Shown here: positions 34,424-43,433 of the stretch, piece after piece
Layout: each line of letters opens with the position of its first letter
How positions within the stretch are numbered: position 1 is the stretch's first letter
Notes under the pieces: model-generated
The model's database searches: none
Told to the model about the DNA's origin: nothing
What the model saw: the letters and a program-made list of their open reading frames with translations, nothing else
From: an uncultured Veillonellaceae bacterium
GTDB lineage: Bacteria; Bacillota; Negativicutes; Veillonellales; Dialisteraceae
DNA length: 64,000 nucleotides
Direction: 5' to 3'
Assembly (NCBI GenBank): GCA_958348245.1
Contig: CATVYJ010000006.1
Span: forward strand, 62,001 to 126,000
Made by a program: the position numbers and the translations under genes

Positions 34424-37321
34424 ATGAAAAGCAACTGGAAACGGAAAACAGCGGCGCTCATGTGCGCGGCTCTGGCGTGGGGCGCGGGCATGACGGCGGG
34501 CGCGCAGGTCATTCATGTGCCGGGCGGTACGACAGAAACGGACGTCACCGGTGGGTACAGTCTGCATGGCGATGTGACGGGCAACGAAGTCCATGTAGAG
34601 AACGGCGCACGCGTCGATGCGGTCACCGGCGGGCGGAGCGTTTTCGAAGGCGCGGTGCGGGACAACCACGTATCTGTGACCGGCATGGTGAACGTTACCC
34701 ATGACGGCGGCGCGGGCAGCGTGTACGGCGGACGGAGCGGCAGCGGTCCCGTGACGGATAATACGGTGCAGTTTTTCGATGCCAATGTATCCAGATGGCC
34801 TGTCAATGAAATCGTCGGCGGCGAAGGGGACGCGGGCACCGTCTCGGGCAACAAGGTTGTTATTTCCGGGACGGAGGGCCTCACACTGAAAGGCGGACTG
34901 GCGGGCGGCCGGGCGTCCTACGGCGCGGTGTCGGGCAATACGATGACCATCACAGACAGCACGGTCACGGCAGAAGGGGGCCTTTACGGAGGGCTGATCA
35001 TTTACGGACCGGGACTGGCCGCGCGGGACAATGCGGTGACCATTGCGGGAGAAAAGACTTCCGTCATCGGGGACGTGTACGGCGGGTACAATCCCTACGG
35101 GGACGCGGCGGGGAACCGCGTGGAGATTGATGGCGGTACGGTGAATGTAGACGGCGGCCATGCGGTGTACGGCGGCGCGGGGAATGGCGTCGTGTCCGGC
35201 AATACGGTGACCGTCAGCGGCGGCGCCGTGGGCGGCCCGGTTTACGGCGGGCAGGGAGACGGCACCGTCTCGAACAACACCGTGACCTTGTTCGGCGGGA
35301 CGCTCACGGAAGCTGTGGAAGTCTACGGCGGCAAGGGAAACGGCACAGTCGAAGGGAATCGTGTGCTCGTGGACGACGCGGGCGGTACCGTCGGAAATAC
35401 GCTGTACGGCGGCGCGGGAAGCGGCCTCGTGAAAGGCAACGAAGTGGAGCTCCACAGCGGCGCGGCAAGCGGCAAACTATATGGCGGCTCAGGCAGTGGA
35501 ACGGTGAACGGCAACACGGTGACGCTTTCCGGCGGTACGGTCGCGAACGGAGCCTCCGTCTACGGCGGGCAGAGCGGCAGCCGCGCGGTGTACAACGCGG
35601 TGCGCGTCACCGGCGGGATGGTGGAAGCCAATGCGTCTCTCTACGGCGGTAGCGGGACAGGCACCATCGCGGGCAATACGGTGGACATCACCGGCGGGTC
35701 CGTGGCGGGCACGGTGTACGGCGCGTCGGGCACTGGCTCGGTGGTGAGCAACGTGGTGACGGTGAACGGAACGGACGCCGCAGTGAGCGGCACGCTCTAT
35801 GGCGGATACGGGAACGGCACCGTGGCGGCGAACGTGGTGGTTCTCGCCAATGGGACCGTGACCGGCGACGTCTACGCGGGGGCGTCCTCCGATGAAAACG
35901 GCAGCCGGGATGTGAAGTACAACCTCATGACCCTCTCGGGCGGCGTGGACGTGAGCGGGGCCGATCTCTACGGTTATAACGGCAATGTATCCGGAGGGGG
36001 CAATACGCTCGTGGTGGATCACACGTGGGAGAATGTGTCGGAAAAAGGACATAATTTCGTACAGAGCGTGCGGAATTTCGACGCGCTGGTCCTGCAGGAC
36101 GTGACGTGGGCCCCGGAAACAGCAGGAAACGACACGCCGGTCATTTCCATCGGGGCGGGGGACCTCACGCATACCACGGTGCGCCTCGTGCTCAGTCCGG
36201 ACAGCCCGCTTCCCACGGCGGACGGTCACATGGATCTGATTCATATGGGCGACAGCACGCAGCATGATTCTGTTGACGCGTTGAAAAACCATTACGAAGG
36301 ACAGGGCGTTCTCTACAGCCGGGGCGTGGCGGTCATCGGGCGGCTTCCCGTGTACGAAGGCGGCGGCGCAGCCGATTTCCAGGTGGGCAGCGGCACGGCG
36401 GAGCGCAATCCCCAGACGGACGTGGTGGCGGACAGCCGCCTTGTCTCGCTGGCCTTTCTCAATCAGGGGGCGGACCTTGCCTCGGACAGTCTTGACCTGC
36501 TGGACAGCCGGTACGGTTGGGGGCTCCGCACATTCGGGCTGGTGTACGGCAGCGACAGCCGGTACGACGCGGTGGGCGGCTTCCGCATTCGCGGATGGAA
36601 CGGCGTCGCCGGTGTGGGCGGCGTGCATCCCGAACGGAGGGGCGAGCTTGCGTGGGGCCTCTTCTACGAGAACGGCACGGGCCGGTACGACGCGGACAAT
36701 TCCTTCCTCGGCGTGAATTTCACCGGACGGGGGAGCCTCCACTATCACGGCGGCGGCGCGGCGGTGCGGTACACCGCGGAGAGCGGCGCGTACTGCGAAG
36801 CGTCGTTCCGCGCGGGCACGCTGGATTCCGCCATGACAGACGCGGTCATGGACGGGAAGCAGGATTTCTACGGATTTGACAGCCGCAGCTCCTACTGGGG
36901 CGCGCATGCCGGCGCAGGCTGGAAGACGCGCCGCGGCGAGGGAGAATGGGACCTGTACGGAAAATATTTCCACACGGAAGTGGACGGCGGGTCTTTGTCC
37001 ATCGGGGGCGACCGCTTCGAGTTCAGCCGCATGACGAGCGACCGCCTCCGTCTCGGCGCGCGGTATACGGCGCGGGCCGAGGGCGCGTGGAGTCCCTATG
37101 CGGGTCTCGCGTGGGAGTATGAATTCGACGGGGCGGGCGCCATGCGGGCCGGAGGCTTCGACGCGCCGGAGGAGAGCCTGCGGGGCGGTACGGTGATCGG
37201 AGAGGCGGGCGTGACGTGGCGGCCCTCCGATTCCCGGTGGCGCGCGTCGCTGCTCCTCCGGGGCTATGCGGGCGAACGGGACGGCGTGAGCGGCACCGCG
37301 CAGATTTCCTACAGCTTCTGA
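34424..37321 (+). CDS. Autotransporter 2 with glycine-rich beta-solenoid repeats
   Basis: 965-aa type V autotransporter. Signal peptide MKSNWKRKTAALMCAALAWG... is cleaved near AGA/QVIHV. Residues about 50-520 contain roughly 15 units of about 30 residues with the core YGGxGxGxVxxNxVTxxGGT (for example YGGSGSGTVNGNTVTLSGGT), expected to stack into a beta-helix. A linker follows, then a C-terminal barrel of about 260 residues starting near LDSRYGWGLRTFG and ending AQISYSF. GGGAGG (34410-34415 region) gives the start. An in-frame ATG at 34406 would precede the signal peptide and is rejected. The frame is intact. Probably a surface adhesin. Confidence 0.9.
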   Translation: MKSNWKRKTAALMCAALAWGAGMTAGAQVIHVPGGTTETDVTGGYSLHGDVTGNEVHVENGARVDAVTGGRSVFEGAVRDNHVSVTGMVNVTHDGGAGSVYGGRSGSGPVTDNTVQFFDANVSRWPVNEIVGGEGDAGTVSGNKVVISGTEGLTLKGGLAGGRASYGAVSGNTMTITDSTVTAEGGLYGGLIIYGPGLAARDNAVTIAGEKTSVIGDVYGGYNPYGDAAGNRVEIDGGTVNVDGGHAVYGGAGNGVVSGNTVTVSGGAVGGPVYGGQGDGTVSNNTVTLFGGTLTEAVEVYGGKGNGTVEGNRVLVDDAGGTVGNTLYGGAGSGLVKGNEVELHSGAASGKLYGGSGSGTVNGNTVTLSGGTVANGASVYGGQSGSRAVYNAVRVTGGMVEANASLYGGSGTGTIAGNTVDITGGSVAGTVYGASGTGSVVSNVVTVNGTDAAVSGTLYGGYGNGTVAANVVVLANGTVTGDVYAGASSDENGSRDVKYNLMTLSGGVDVSGADLYGYNGNVSGGGNTLVVDHTWENVSEKGHNFVQSVRNFDALVLQDVTWAPETAGNDTPVISIGAGDLTHTTVRLVLSPDSPLPTADGHMDLIHMGDSTQHDSVDALKNHYEGQGVLYSRGVAVIGRLPVYEGGGAADFQVGSGTAERNPQTDVVADSRLVSLAFLNQGADLASDSLDLLDSRYGWGLRTFGLVYGSDSRYDAVGGFRIRGWNGVAGVGGVHPERRGELAWGLFYENGTGRYDADNSFLGVNFTGRGSLHYHGGGAAVRYTAESGAYCEASFRAGTLDSAMTDAVMDGKQDFYGFDSRSSYWGAHAGAGWKTRRGEGEWDLYGKYFHTEVDGGSLSIGGDRFEFSRMTSDRLRLGARYTARAEGAWSPYAGLAWEYEFDGAGAMRAGGFDAPEESLRGGTVIGEAGVTWRPSDSRWRASLLLRGYAGERDGVSGTAQISYSF
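34640..35930 (+). repeat. Tandem degenerate ~90-100-bp coding repeats in autotransporter 2
   Basis: About 15 units, each encoding a YGG-G-G-V-N-V pattern. The nucleotide copies are similar enough (GTGTACGGCGGC, CTCTACGGCGGT and the like) to allow recombination between them. Confidence 0.75.
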
Positions 37322-37324
37322 GAG

Positions 37325-37348
37325 AAGGCTCTGCGGAGCCTTTTTTCG
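37325..37348 (+). terminator. Intrinsic terminator after autotransporter 2
   Basis: AAGGCTC, loop TGCG, GAGCCTT, then T residues. Confidence 0.9.
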
Positions 37349-37369
37349 TGCGCCCGGAAGGACGGGGTA

Positions 37370-37378
37370 TGGTACAAT
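37370..37378 (+). promoter_or_regulatory. Extended -10 promoter of the M48 protease
   Basis: TGGTACAAT, 33 bases before the GTG start. Confidence 0.65.
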
Positions 37379-37410
37379 AAAAGCGAAAAGAAAGGAAAGG
37401 AGGAATGGCG

Positions 37411-38460
37411 GTGAAACGGTGGAAAAAGGGCATGGCGGCGGCGCTCGCGGCGTGCGTCCTCGCGTGGGCTCCCGCGCCGGTCATGGCGGCATCCGTGGCG
37501 GAGAAGCTCATTTACGGCGCGGCGGCGCTGCTCTACGTGTCGAAATACTATTCCGCGCTGGACGATGGCGCGCAGTCCCAGTTTCTCGGCGAGTGCCAGC
37601 AGCAGACCGGCGTATACGGCGACCCGGCGGCGGACGCGCGGGTGCAGGGCATCTACCAGCAGCTGCGCAGCACGGGAAATATCAAGCGGGATTATGAAAT
37701 CTATGTCGCGCCCGATGAGGAAATCAATGCGTTCATGAGCCTGGGCGGCGTGATGTGCGTCAACAAGGGGGCGCTCGACGCCTTTGACGACGCGGAGCTG
37801 GCCTACGTGATGGCCCACGAGCTCGTCCATGGGGAGAAGCGCCATTCCGTCTCGGGCGTGAAGAAACAGGTGGGCCTCACCACTGCGCTCAACGTGTACC
37901 TTGCGGACGATCCCACCATCGCGTCGGTGCTCCTCGCCAACATCGCGGGAAACTATGTATCCAACGCGGTCTTCACAAAGGATCAGGAAAAGGAAGCGGA
38001 CGACATCGGCTTCGAGTACCTCGTGGACGCGGGGTACAATCCGGGGGCCGCGGCGGCGTCCATGGCGGTGCTCCGCGACCGCTACGGCGAGAGCTCGCCC
38101 ACAGGCATCCGGGCGGTACTCGCGCCCGGCAACCATCCCGCCACGTCGGACCGGGTCAATAAGAATATCAAGCGCCTGTACGAATATTCCGGCAAACACG
38201 TAAACGTGAAGGACGGGCAGATCGTCGTGAACGGGAAGAAGGCCTTCGCGGGCGTGGCTCTGAGCGGCTACACCGGGGAAGAGCGCACGTATCTCGCGGC
38301 GGGTCGGCTGGCGAAGCTCTATCACGACAACCAGATCACGCCCGCCTCGTACGACGGGAGCGGCATCGTCTGCGGCGGCACGTCCATCTACACGGTGAGC
38401 GCCGGCGAGGACGGAGCGGCCATGGCGGCGGCGCTGAACGAGGGGATTGCAAAATCATGA
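37411..38460 (+). CDS. Secreted M48-family zinc metalloprotease
   Basis: Periplasmic metallopeptidase related to LoiP/YggG and BepA, probably in envelope quality control. 349 aa with a signal peptide (basic MKRWKKG, hydrophobic core, cleavage near VMA/ASVAEK). The zinc motif HELVHGEKRH lies near residue 136, and the third ligand Glu is in QEKEADDIGFEYL. Typical neighbours of the fold are NAFMSLGGVMCVNKGAL and NHPATSDRVN. GTG 37411 lies 7 bases after AAAGGAGG (37396-37403). The ATG at 37405 is only one base from it and is less likely. Confidence 0.88.
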   Translation: MKRWKKGMAAALAACVLAWAPAPVMAASVAEKLIYGAAALLYVSKYYSALDDGAQSQFLGECQQQTGVYGDPAADARVQGIYQQLRSTGNIKRDYEIYVAPDEEINAFMSLGGVMCVNKGALDAFDDAELAYVMAHELVHGEKRHSVSGVKKQVGLTTALNVYLADDPTIASVLLANIAGNYVSNAVFTKDQEKEADDIGFEYLVDAGYNPGAAAASMAVLRDRYGESSPTGIRAVLAPGNHPATSDRVNKNIKRLYEYSGKHVNVKDGQIVVNGKKAFAGVALSGYTGEERTYLAAGRLAKLYHDNQITPASYDGSGIVCGGTSIYTVSAGEDGAAMAAALNEGIAKS

Positions 38461-38465
38461 CCGCC

Positions 38466-38498
38466 CGGCGGGAAAGCCGCGTCCGGACGCCCGCCGGC
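38466..38498 (+). repeat. Inverted repeat after the M48 protease gene
   Basis: CCGGCGGG (38466-38473) and CCCGCCGG (38491-38498) enclose the palindrome GCGTCCGGACGC. No T tract follows, so termination is doubtful. It may stabilise the mRNA end. Confidence 0.6.
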
Positions 38499-38566
38499 CA
38501 TTCCCACTGCCTTCTGAAAACGGACAGCTGATATCTAACATCTCTGTAAACGAAAGGACATTCCTG

Positions 38567-39127
38567 ATGAGCCTGAAAGAAAACATCGAAGAAGCAAACG
38601 CGGCCTACGTGCTGCGGAAAGGACCGTCGAAGCATCCGGCAGTGAAGTGCGCCATCCTCACCTGCATGGACGCGCGCATGGACCCGGCGCAGTTCGCGGG
38701 CCTCGCGGACAACGGCTACGTCATCCGCAATGCGGGCGGGCGCGTCACGGAGGACGCCGTACGGTCCCTCGTGATTTCCGCGAAAATGCTGGGCACGACC
38801 GAATGGTACGTCATCCACCACACGGAGTGCGGCATGGCGTCCTTTACAAATGAAACGATGCGCGCTCTCATGAAGGAAAGTGTGGGCCCCTCCGTCTGCG
38901 AGAACGGCCGGTGGCGGAACGTATCGGACCTGCCCGGCGCAGAGACGGACATGGATTTCTTTCCCATCGCGGAGGAGCCGCGCTGCCTCATCGAAGACGT
39001 GAAGCGTCTCCGGGCGCATCCCCTCGTGCCGAAAACCATTCCCATTTACGGCTATATGTACGACATCCATACGGGACGCCTGGAGGAGATTCCCGAGGCG
39101 TCGGAGGCGGGCCGGGCGCAGCGCTGA
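38567..39127 (+). CDS. Beta-class carbonic anhydrase
   Basis: Interconverts carbon dioxide and bicarbonate. 186 aa. ILTCMDARMDP near residue 26 has the Cys ligand and the Asp-Arg dyad, and HHTECGM near residue 88 supplies the His and second Cys ligands. NAGGRVTEDAVRSLVISAKMLG is conserved between them. ATG 38567 follows GAAAGGA with 8-base spacing. The 106-base gap to the protease has no clear promoter, so read-through from upstream is likely. Confidence 0.9.
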   Translation: MSLKENIEEANAAYVLRKGPSKHPAVKCAILTCMDARMDPAQFAGLADNGYVIRNAGGRVTEDAVRSLVISAKMLGTTEWYVIHHTECGMASFTNETMRALMKESVGPSVCENGRWRNVSDLPGAETDMDFFPIAEEPRCLIEDVKRLRAHPLVPKTIPIYGYMYDIHTGRLEEIPEASEAGRAQR

Positions 39128-39176
39128 CCTGCGCGGCCTGCGGCGGAGCGGTTTCGCGTGAATTTTCCGGCGGCTG

Positions 39177-39185
39177 TGCTACAAT
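39177..39185 (+). promoter_or_regulatory. Extended -10 promoter of the D,D-carboxypeptidase operon
   Basis: TGCTACAAT, 44 bases before ATG 39230. Confidence 0.65.
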
Positions 39186-39229
39186 AGGAGACATCGCGGG
39201 GCCTCCGGCTCTGCCGAAAGGATACTGGT

Positions 39230-40165
39230 ATGAAAACATTGCTCAAAGCGGCGCTGGCGCTTCTCCTCCTCTGCGGAGCGGCAGGGGCTTATCTCGCGGC
39301 CACCACGCCGCCGCCTCCCAGCCCGCCCGTGCGGCCCGCGCCGCCTGCGACGAAGGCGGTCTCCGCGGCGGTCATCGACGGGGCGACCGGCGAGATCTAC
39401 GCGGAAAAAGAAGGGCTTCTCCGCGTCAATCCGGCGAGCACCACAAAGATTCTCACGTGCCTCATCGCGCTGGAAGAAGGGAAGGCCCTGCTCGACGCGG
39501 ACGCGGTGGTGACGCCGCTGGCGGAGGCGCAGGACGGGACGAATCTGGGCCTGCGCTCCGATCTGCCCATTTCGCTCCGGGAAGTGCTCTACGGCATGAT
39601 GCTCGTCTCCGGAAACGACGCCGCCGTGGCCGTAGCGGAGACCGTAGGCGGCTCGTACGGCCGGTTCATCGAGATGATGAACGAGAAGTGCGCTTCCATC
39701 GGCGTGAGCCATACCCACTTCGCCAATCCGAACGGCCTGACCGATCCGGATCACTACACCACCGCCCGGGATATGGTGCGCATCGCCCGGCGCGCCATGG
39801 AAAATCCGGACTTCCGGGCCATCGTGAAAGAAAAGACCCACGCCATGACCTACCGGGACGGGATGATCCGCATCGTGGAAAACCGCAACGAATTTCTCAC
39901 GGGCGGCTACCCCGGCGCAAACGGCGTGAAGACGGGCACCACCGACGCCGCGGGGGACTGCCTCGTGGCCTCCGCCGAGCAGGACGGCCGCCTCATGATC
40001 GCCGCGGTGTATCACGACGAAGACCGGTTCGAGGATGTGAAAGCCTGGCTGGACTACGGCTTTGCGGCGGCGCGGGCGGACGATGCGTACCGCGCGGCCC
40101 TCGCGGCGGAGCCGCCCCTGTACAAATGGGTGAACCGGATGCTGGGGAGGGAGCCCCATGCGTAA
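39230..40165 (+). CDS. D-alanyl-D-alanine carboxypeptidase (PBP5/DacF type)
   Basis: Removes the terminal D-Ala of peptidoglycan stem peptides in the periplasm. 311 aa. An N-terminal membrane anchor/signal (LLKAALALLLLCGAAGAYLA) is followed by a Pro-rich linker. The penicillin-binding motifs are in order: SxxK as PASTTKIL, SxN as VSGNDAAV and KTG as GVKTGTTD. No PBP5 C-terminal beta domain is present, so it is a short version. AAAGGA precedes the ATG. The next gene begins 8 bases before its stop. Confidence 0.92.
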   Translation: MKTLLKAALALLLLCGAAGAYLAATTPPPPSPPVRPAPPATKAVSAAVIDGATGEIYAEKEGLLRVNPASTTKILTCLIALEEGKALLDADAVVTPLAEAQDGTNLGLRSDLPISLREVLYGMMLVSGNDAAVAVAETVGGSYGRFIEMMNEKCASIGVSHTHFANPNGLTDPDHYTTARDMVRIARRAMENPDFRAIVKEKTHAMTYRDGMIRIVENRNEFLTGGYPGANGVKTGTTDAAGDCLVASAEQDGRLMIAAVYHDEDRFEDVKAWLDYGFAAARADDAYRAALAAEPPLYKWVNRMLGREPHA

Positions 40166-40427
40166 GGGGAGCCGTTTCCGCCTGGGGCGCATCGCGGCGG
40201 CCGTGCTCTTCACACTCTTCGTGATTTTCCTCTGCCGCAAGCTGTACGTCATCTACGAACTGGACCGGCAGATCGAGGGCGCGGAAGCGGCGCGGCAGGA
40301 ACTTCTGGACGAGCAGAAGGCGCTCGCCGGACGGAAAGAAGAACTGCAGGACCCGGCGGTAATCGAACGAAAGGCCCGGGACGATCTGGGCATGGTGAAG
40401 CCCGGGGAAGTTCCCTACGTGCGCTGA
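40158..40427 (+). CDS. Septum formation initiator (DivIC/FtsL-like) protein
   Basis: 89-aa bitopic membrane protein: short basic N-terminus, one membrane helix (IAAAVLFTLFVIFLC), then a coiled coil (LDRQIEGAEAARQELLDEQKAL) and the family ending ARDDLGMVKPGEVPY. It probably joins the divisome as a DivIC/FtsB-type subunit. Its place before an S1 protein, tilS, hpt and ftsH matches divIC in Bacillus. The ATG lies inside the end of the preceding gene. Confidence 0.88.
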   Translation: MRKGSRFRLGRIAAAVLFTLFVIFLCRKLYVIYELDRQIEGAEAARQELLDEQKALAGRKEELQDPAVIERKARDDLGMVKPGEVPYVR

Positions 40428-40450
40428 GAGCGGGAAACCGCTCTTTTTTT
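40427..40450 (+). terminator. Intrinsic terminator after the DivIC-like gene
   Basis: AGAGCGG, GAAA loop, CCGCTCT, then seven T. Confidence 0.92.
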
Positions 40451-40507
40451 GCGGGAAAAAGGCCGGGAAAAGCAGATAATACGGGGGATTTCCCGCGTTT
40501 CTTTCTG

Positions 40508-40536
40508 TTGCGCATCGGGAAAAAGTTTCGTATAAT
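40508..40536 (+). promoter_or_regulatory. Promoter of the S1 RNA-binding gene
   Basis: TTGCGC (40508-40513), 17 bp, TATAAT (40531-40536). Confidence 0.85.
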
Positions 40537-40581
40537 GAAACCAACATTTTTACCAGATTATAAGGGGGCAGCAATTTTTTC

Positions 40582-41079
40582 ATGGAGTTAGAAATCGGCA
40601 GCATCGTAGAGGGTACAGTCACCGGAATTGCAAAATTCGGAGCTTTCGTAGAGCTCCCCGATAAAAAGGTCGGTCTCGTACACATTTCAGAAGTTTCCAG
40701 TGAGTATGTCAATGATGTGAATGACTATCTGAAAGTGCATGACACCGTAAAGGTCAAGATCATCTCTGTCGATGCGAAGGGAAAAATTGCCCTGTCCATC
40801 AAGCAGGCGCAGGCCGCTCCGGAAAAGAAACGGCCTGAGAGCCGCAGCGAACATCCGGAAGTACGCCGGGACGGCGCGCACCGCGCGCAGAGCCGGCCTT
40901 TCGCCGCGCGCGGAGAAGGCCGTCCGGGCCGCGATTTCCGCGCGAAGCGGCACGAGGGAACCGTGTCGTTTGAAGATAAACTGAGCCGTTTCCTGAAAGA
41001 CAGCGACGAACGGCTGCTGGATTTGAAAAGAAATGTGGAGTCGAAGCGCGGGGGCCGCGGCGCCCGCCGTGCGGACTGA
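40582..41079 (+). CDS. S1-domain RNA-binding protein (YabR-like)
   Basis: 165 aa. Residues 1-72 form one S1 domain (GSIVEGTVTGIAKFGAFVEL, GLVHISEVSSEYV, KVKIISVDAKGKIALSIKQA). The rest is a basic, probably disordered Arg-rich tail ending in SRFLKDSDERLLDLKRN, longer than in Bacillus YabR. The AAGGGGG site at 40562 is rather far (about 13 bases) from the ATG. It probably binds ribosomes or RNA, with its precise role unknown. Confidence 0.88.
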   Translation: MELEIGSIVEGTVTGIAKFGAFVELPDKKVGLVHISEVSSEYVNDVNDYLKVHDTVKVKIISVDAKGKIALSIKQAQAAPEKKRPESRSEHPEVRRDGAHRAQSRPFAARGEGRPGRDFRAKRHEGTVSFEDKLSRFLKDSDERLLDLKRNVESKRGGRGARRAD

Positions 41080-41172
41080 TTGCTTCGCAAGTCGGGAGGG
41101 GGCATCTGATGCTCCCTTCCTTGTTTGAAAAAGCGTCCGTTTGCGGCGCTTCTTTCTGCTGGAGGAGGAATC

Positions 41173-42075
41173 ATGATCAGGGCTGTCATTGACATCGGCA
41201 CCAATTCGGTGCGCCTGCTGGTGGCGGAGCGCCAGCCCGGCGGCGAATGGAAAACGCTGCGGAAAGGGCTCGAGTCGTCCCGGCTGGGCGAGGGGATGAC
41301 GATCCACGAAGGGCTCTCCGAGGCGGCGTGCCGGCGGACGCTCGAGGCGGTGGAGGAGTTTGTCCGCGCCGCGCGGGAGGCCGGGGCGGATGAGATTCGC
41401 GCGTACGGCACGGAGATTCTCCGTTCGTCTCCGCAGGGCGAAGCCTTCGCGGCGCTCACGAAGGAAAAGACCGGCGTGGACGTGGCCATTCTCACGGGCG
41501 AAGAGGAAGCGTTTTACAGCTATCTCGGCGCGGTGGGGGTGTCCTCGTCGGTGGCGGCGGTGACGGACATCGGAGGCGGCTCTACGGAAGTGTGCATGGG
41601 CTTCGGCCCCGCCGTGGGCTACCGGCACAGCTTTCCCATCGGGTGCGTGCGCTGCTCCGGCCTCTTTGACACCACCACGGCGCGGGGCATCGGCGAGCTG
41701 AAGAAGTACTGCTTCCAGAAATTTCACGATACGCAGGACCTCGCTCCGGTAAAGAACTGGATCTGCGTGGGCGGCACGGCCACGTCCATCGCGGCCATGC
41801 TGCAGAAGCTGGAAGTCTACGACGCGGAGAAGGTACAGGACTATGTGATCCGGCAGGAGGACGTGGCCCGTCTCCTGAAAGAGCTCTACCAGATGTCCTA
41901 CGAAGAGCGCTGCCATGTGAAAGGGCTCCGGGCGGACCGGGCGGACATCATCGTGGCGGGCGTGGCCATCGTGGACAGCCTGATGGAATATTTCGCGCTG
42001 TCGGAAATGACCGTGAGCGACCGGGGCCTCACGGAGGGCCTGCTCGACGCGGATGCGGTCCGGCCGGAAGGCTGA
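41173..42075 (+). CDS. Ppx/GppA family phosphatase
   Basis: 300-aa protein of the exopolyphosphatase/pppGpp phosphatase family (ASKHA fold). VIDIGTNSVRLLV at residues 5-17 is the phosphate-1 motif, GEEEAFYSYLGA holds the catalytic Glu region, and TDIGGGSTEV near residue 136 is phosphate-2. It lacks the C-terminal HD domain of long Ppx forms. GGAGGAGGAA precedes ATG 41173. A GC-rich hairpin (41094-41118) lies between the S1 gene and this one. Whether polyphosphate or pppGpp is the substrate cannot be decided from sequence. Confidence 0.9.
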   Translation: MIRAVIDIGTNSVRLLVAERQPGGEWKTLRKGLESSRLGEGMTIHEGLSEAACRRTLEAVEEFVRAAREAGADEIRAYGTEILRSSPQGEAFAALTKEKTGVDVAILTGEEEAFYSYLGAVGVSSSVAAVTDIGGGSTEVCMGFGPAVGYRHSFPIGCVRCSGLFDTTTARGIGELKKYCFQKFHDTQDLAPVKNWICVGGTATSIAAMLQKLEVYDAEKVQDYVIRQEDVARLLKELYQMSYEERCHVKGLRADRADIIVAGVAIVDSLMEYFALSEMTVSDRGLTEGLLDADAVRPEG

Positions 42076-42077
42076 CC

Positions 42078-43433
42078 ATGGATTTTCTCGGGACGGTGCG
42101 CGCCTTTGCCCGCAGGGAAGGCCTGTGGCGGCGGGGCGACCGGCTCCTTGCGGCGGTGTCCGGCGGGCCGGACTCGCTGGCGCTGCTCCTTGCGCTGGAT
42201 GCGCTCCGGGAGAGCGAAGGATTCCATCTCGCGTGCTGTACGGTGAATCACTGCCTGCGGGAGGAAGCGGCGGATGACGCCCGGTTTGTGGCGGACGTCT
42301 GCGCGGAGCGGGGCATCCCCTGCCGCGTGGAGACCGCGGACGTGCCCGCGTGGCGGAAGGAGCACGGCGGCTCGGAAGAAGAAGCGGCGCGCACGCTCCG
42401 CTACGAGGCGTTGCGCCGCGCGGCGCGGGCGCTGGACTGCACGGCCGTCGCCGCGGCGCACCAGAAGGACGACCAGGCGGAAACGGTGCTCTTCCATTTT
42501 CTGCGGGGCAGCGGCAGCGCGGGGCTGGCGGGCATGAGGCCCCGGAGAGGGCGGCTCATCCGGCCCTTTCTGTGCGTGACCCGGCGGGACATCGAAGAGT
42601 ATCTGAAAGGATATCCTTACGAACCCCGGCACGACCGGACGAACGATATCCCCTGCGCGTCGAGAAACCGGCTGCGGCTCCTGCTGATGCCGGAACTCGC
42701 CCGGTACAATCCCAACCTGACGGATACGCTCTGCCGCACGGCGGAAATTTTCCGCGGAGAAGACGACTATCTGGAAAGCGAAGCGGCGCGGTATGAGGAT
42801 GAATTGACCGGCGGGAAGGAAGGGCTCTCCGCGGAAGCGGCGCTTTTCCGCCGCCTGCCTCCCGCGCTGGCGGGACGCCTCCTGCGGCGCATCTGGCTCC
42901 GCACGGGCGGCCGCGCGCCGGACTTTGCGGGGACGGAGCGCATGCTGGCGTTCCTGCGGAAAGGCGCGAACGGGAAATGGACGTCCGCCGCGGGGACCGC
43001 TGTGCGCATCGAAGGGGGCCGCGCTTTTTTTTACGCGGGAAGCACCCGGGCGGAGACCGCGTTTCCGCAGGACGGCGGCGGATGGACGCTCTCGCAGGCC
43101 GTGACGGAAGAAAGGCCCGAGCCCGCCAGGGCGGATACGCTCGTCCTCGATGCGGACGCGGTGGGGACCGTGCGCCTGCGCTGTCCCCGGCCGGGGGACG
43201 TCTTCGCGCCGGCGGGATTTGCCGGGACGAAGAAACTGTTTCCCTACATGAATGAACTGCATATCCCCGCGCCGCTCCGGAAGAGCTGGCCGCTGGCGGC
43301 GGATGAACATCATATTTACTGGATCGGCGGAAAAAAAGCGTCGCGCTTCGGCGCGCCCGCCGGGCATACCAGACGGTATCTGATTTTGACCCTGAGGAGG
43401 AACGGTCATGGAAAACCTGATGAAAGACATTGA
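42078..43433 (+). CDS. tilS: tRNA(Ile)-lysidine synthase TilS
   Basis: Converts C34 of the CAU-anticodon isoleucine tRNA to lysidine. 451 aa. The PP-loop VSGGPDSLALLLALDAL lies near residue 30. CTVNHCLREEAADDARFV, AAAHQKDDQAETVLFHFLRGSG and the RPFLCVTRRDIEEYL segment are typical, followed by the substrate-binding and C-terminal domains (RPGD as CPRPGDVFAP). It starts two bases after the previous stop and overlaps hpt by 26 bases. Confidence 0.95.
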   Translation: MDFLGTVRAFARREGLWRRGDRLLAAVSGGPDSLALLLALDALRESEGFHLACCTVNHCLREEAADDARFVADVCAERGIPCRVETADVPAWRKEHGGSEEEAARTLRYEALRRAARALDCTAVAAAHQKDDQAETVLFHFLRGSGSAGLAGMRPRRGRLIRPFLCVTRRDIEEYLKGYPYEPRHDRTNDIPCASRNRLRLLLMPELARYNPNLTDTLCRTAEIFRGEDDYLESEAARYEDELTGGKEGLSAEAALFRRLPPALAGRLLRRIWLRTGGRAPDFAGTERMLAFLRKGANGKWTSAAGTAVRIEGGRAFFYAGSTRAETAFPQDGGGWTLSQAVTEERPEPARADTLVLDADAVGTVRLRCPRPGDVFAPAGFAGTKKLFPYMNELHIPAPLRKSWPLAADEHHIYWIGGKKASRFGAPAGHTRRYLILTLRRNGHGKPDERH

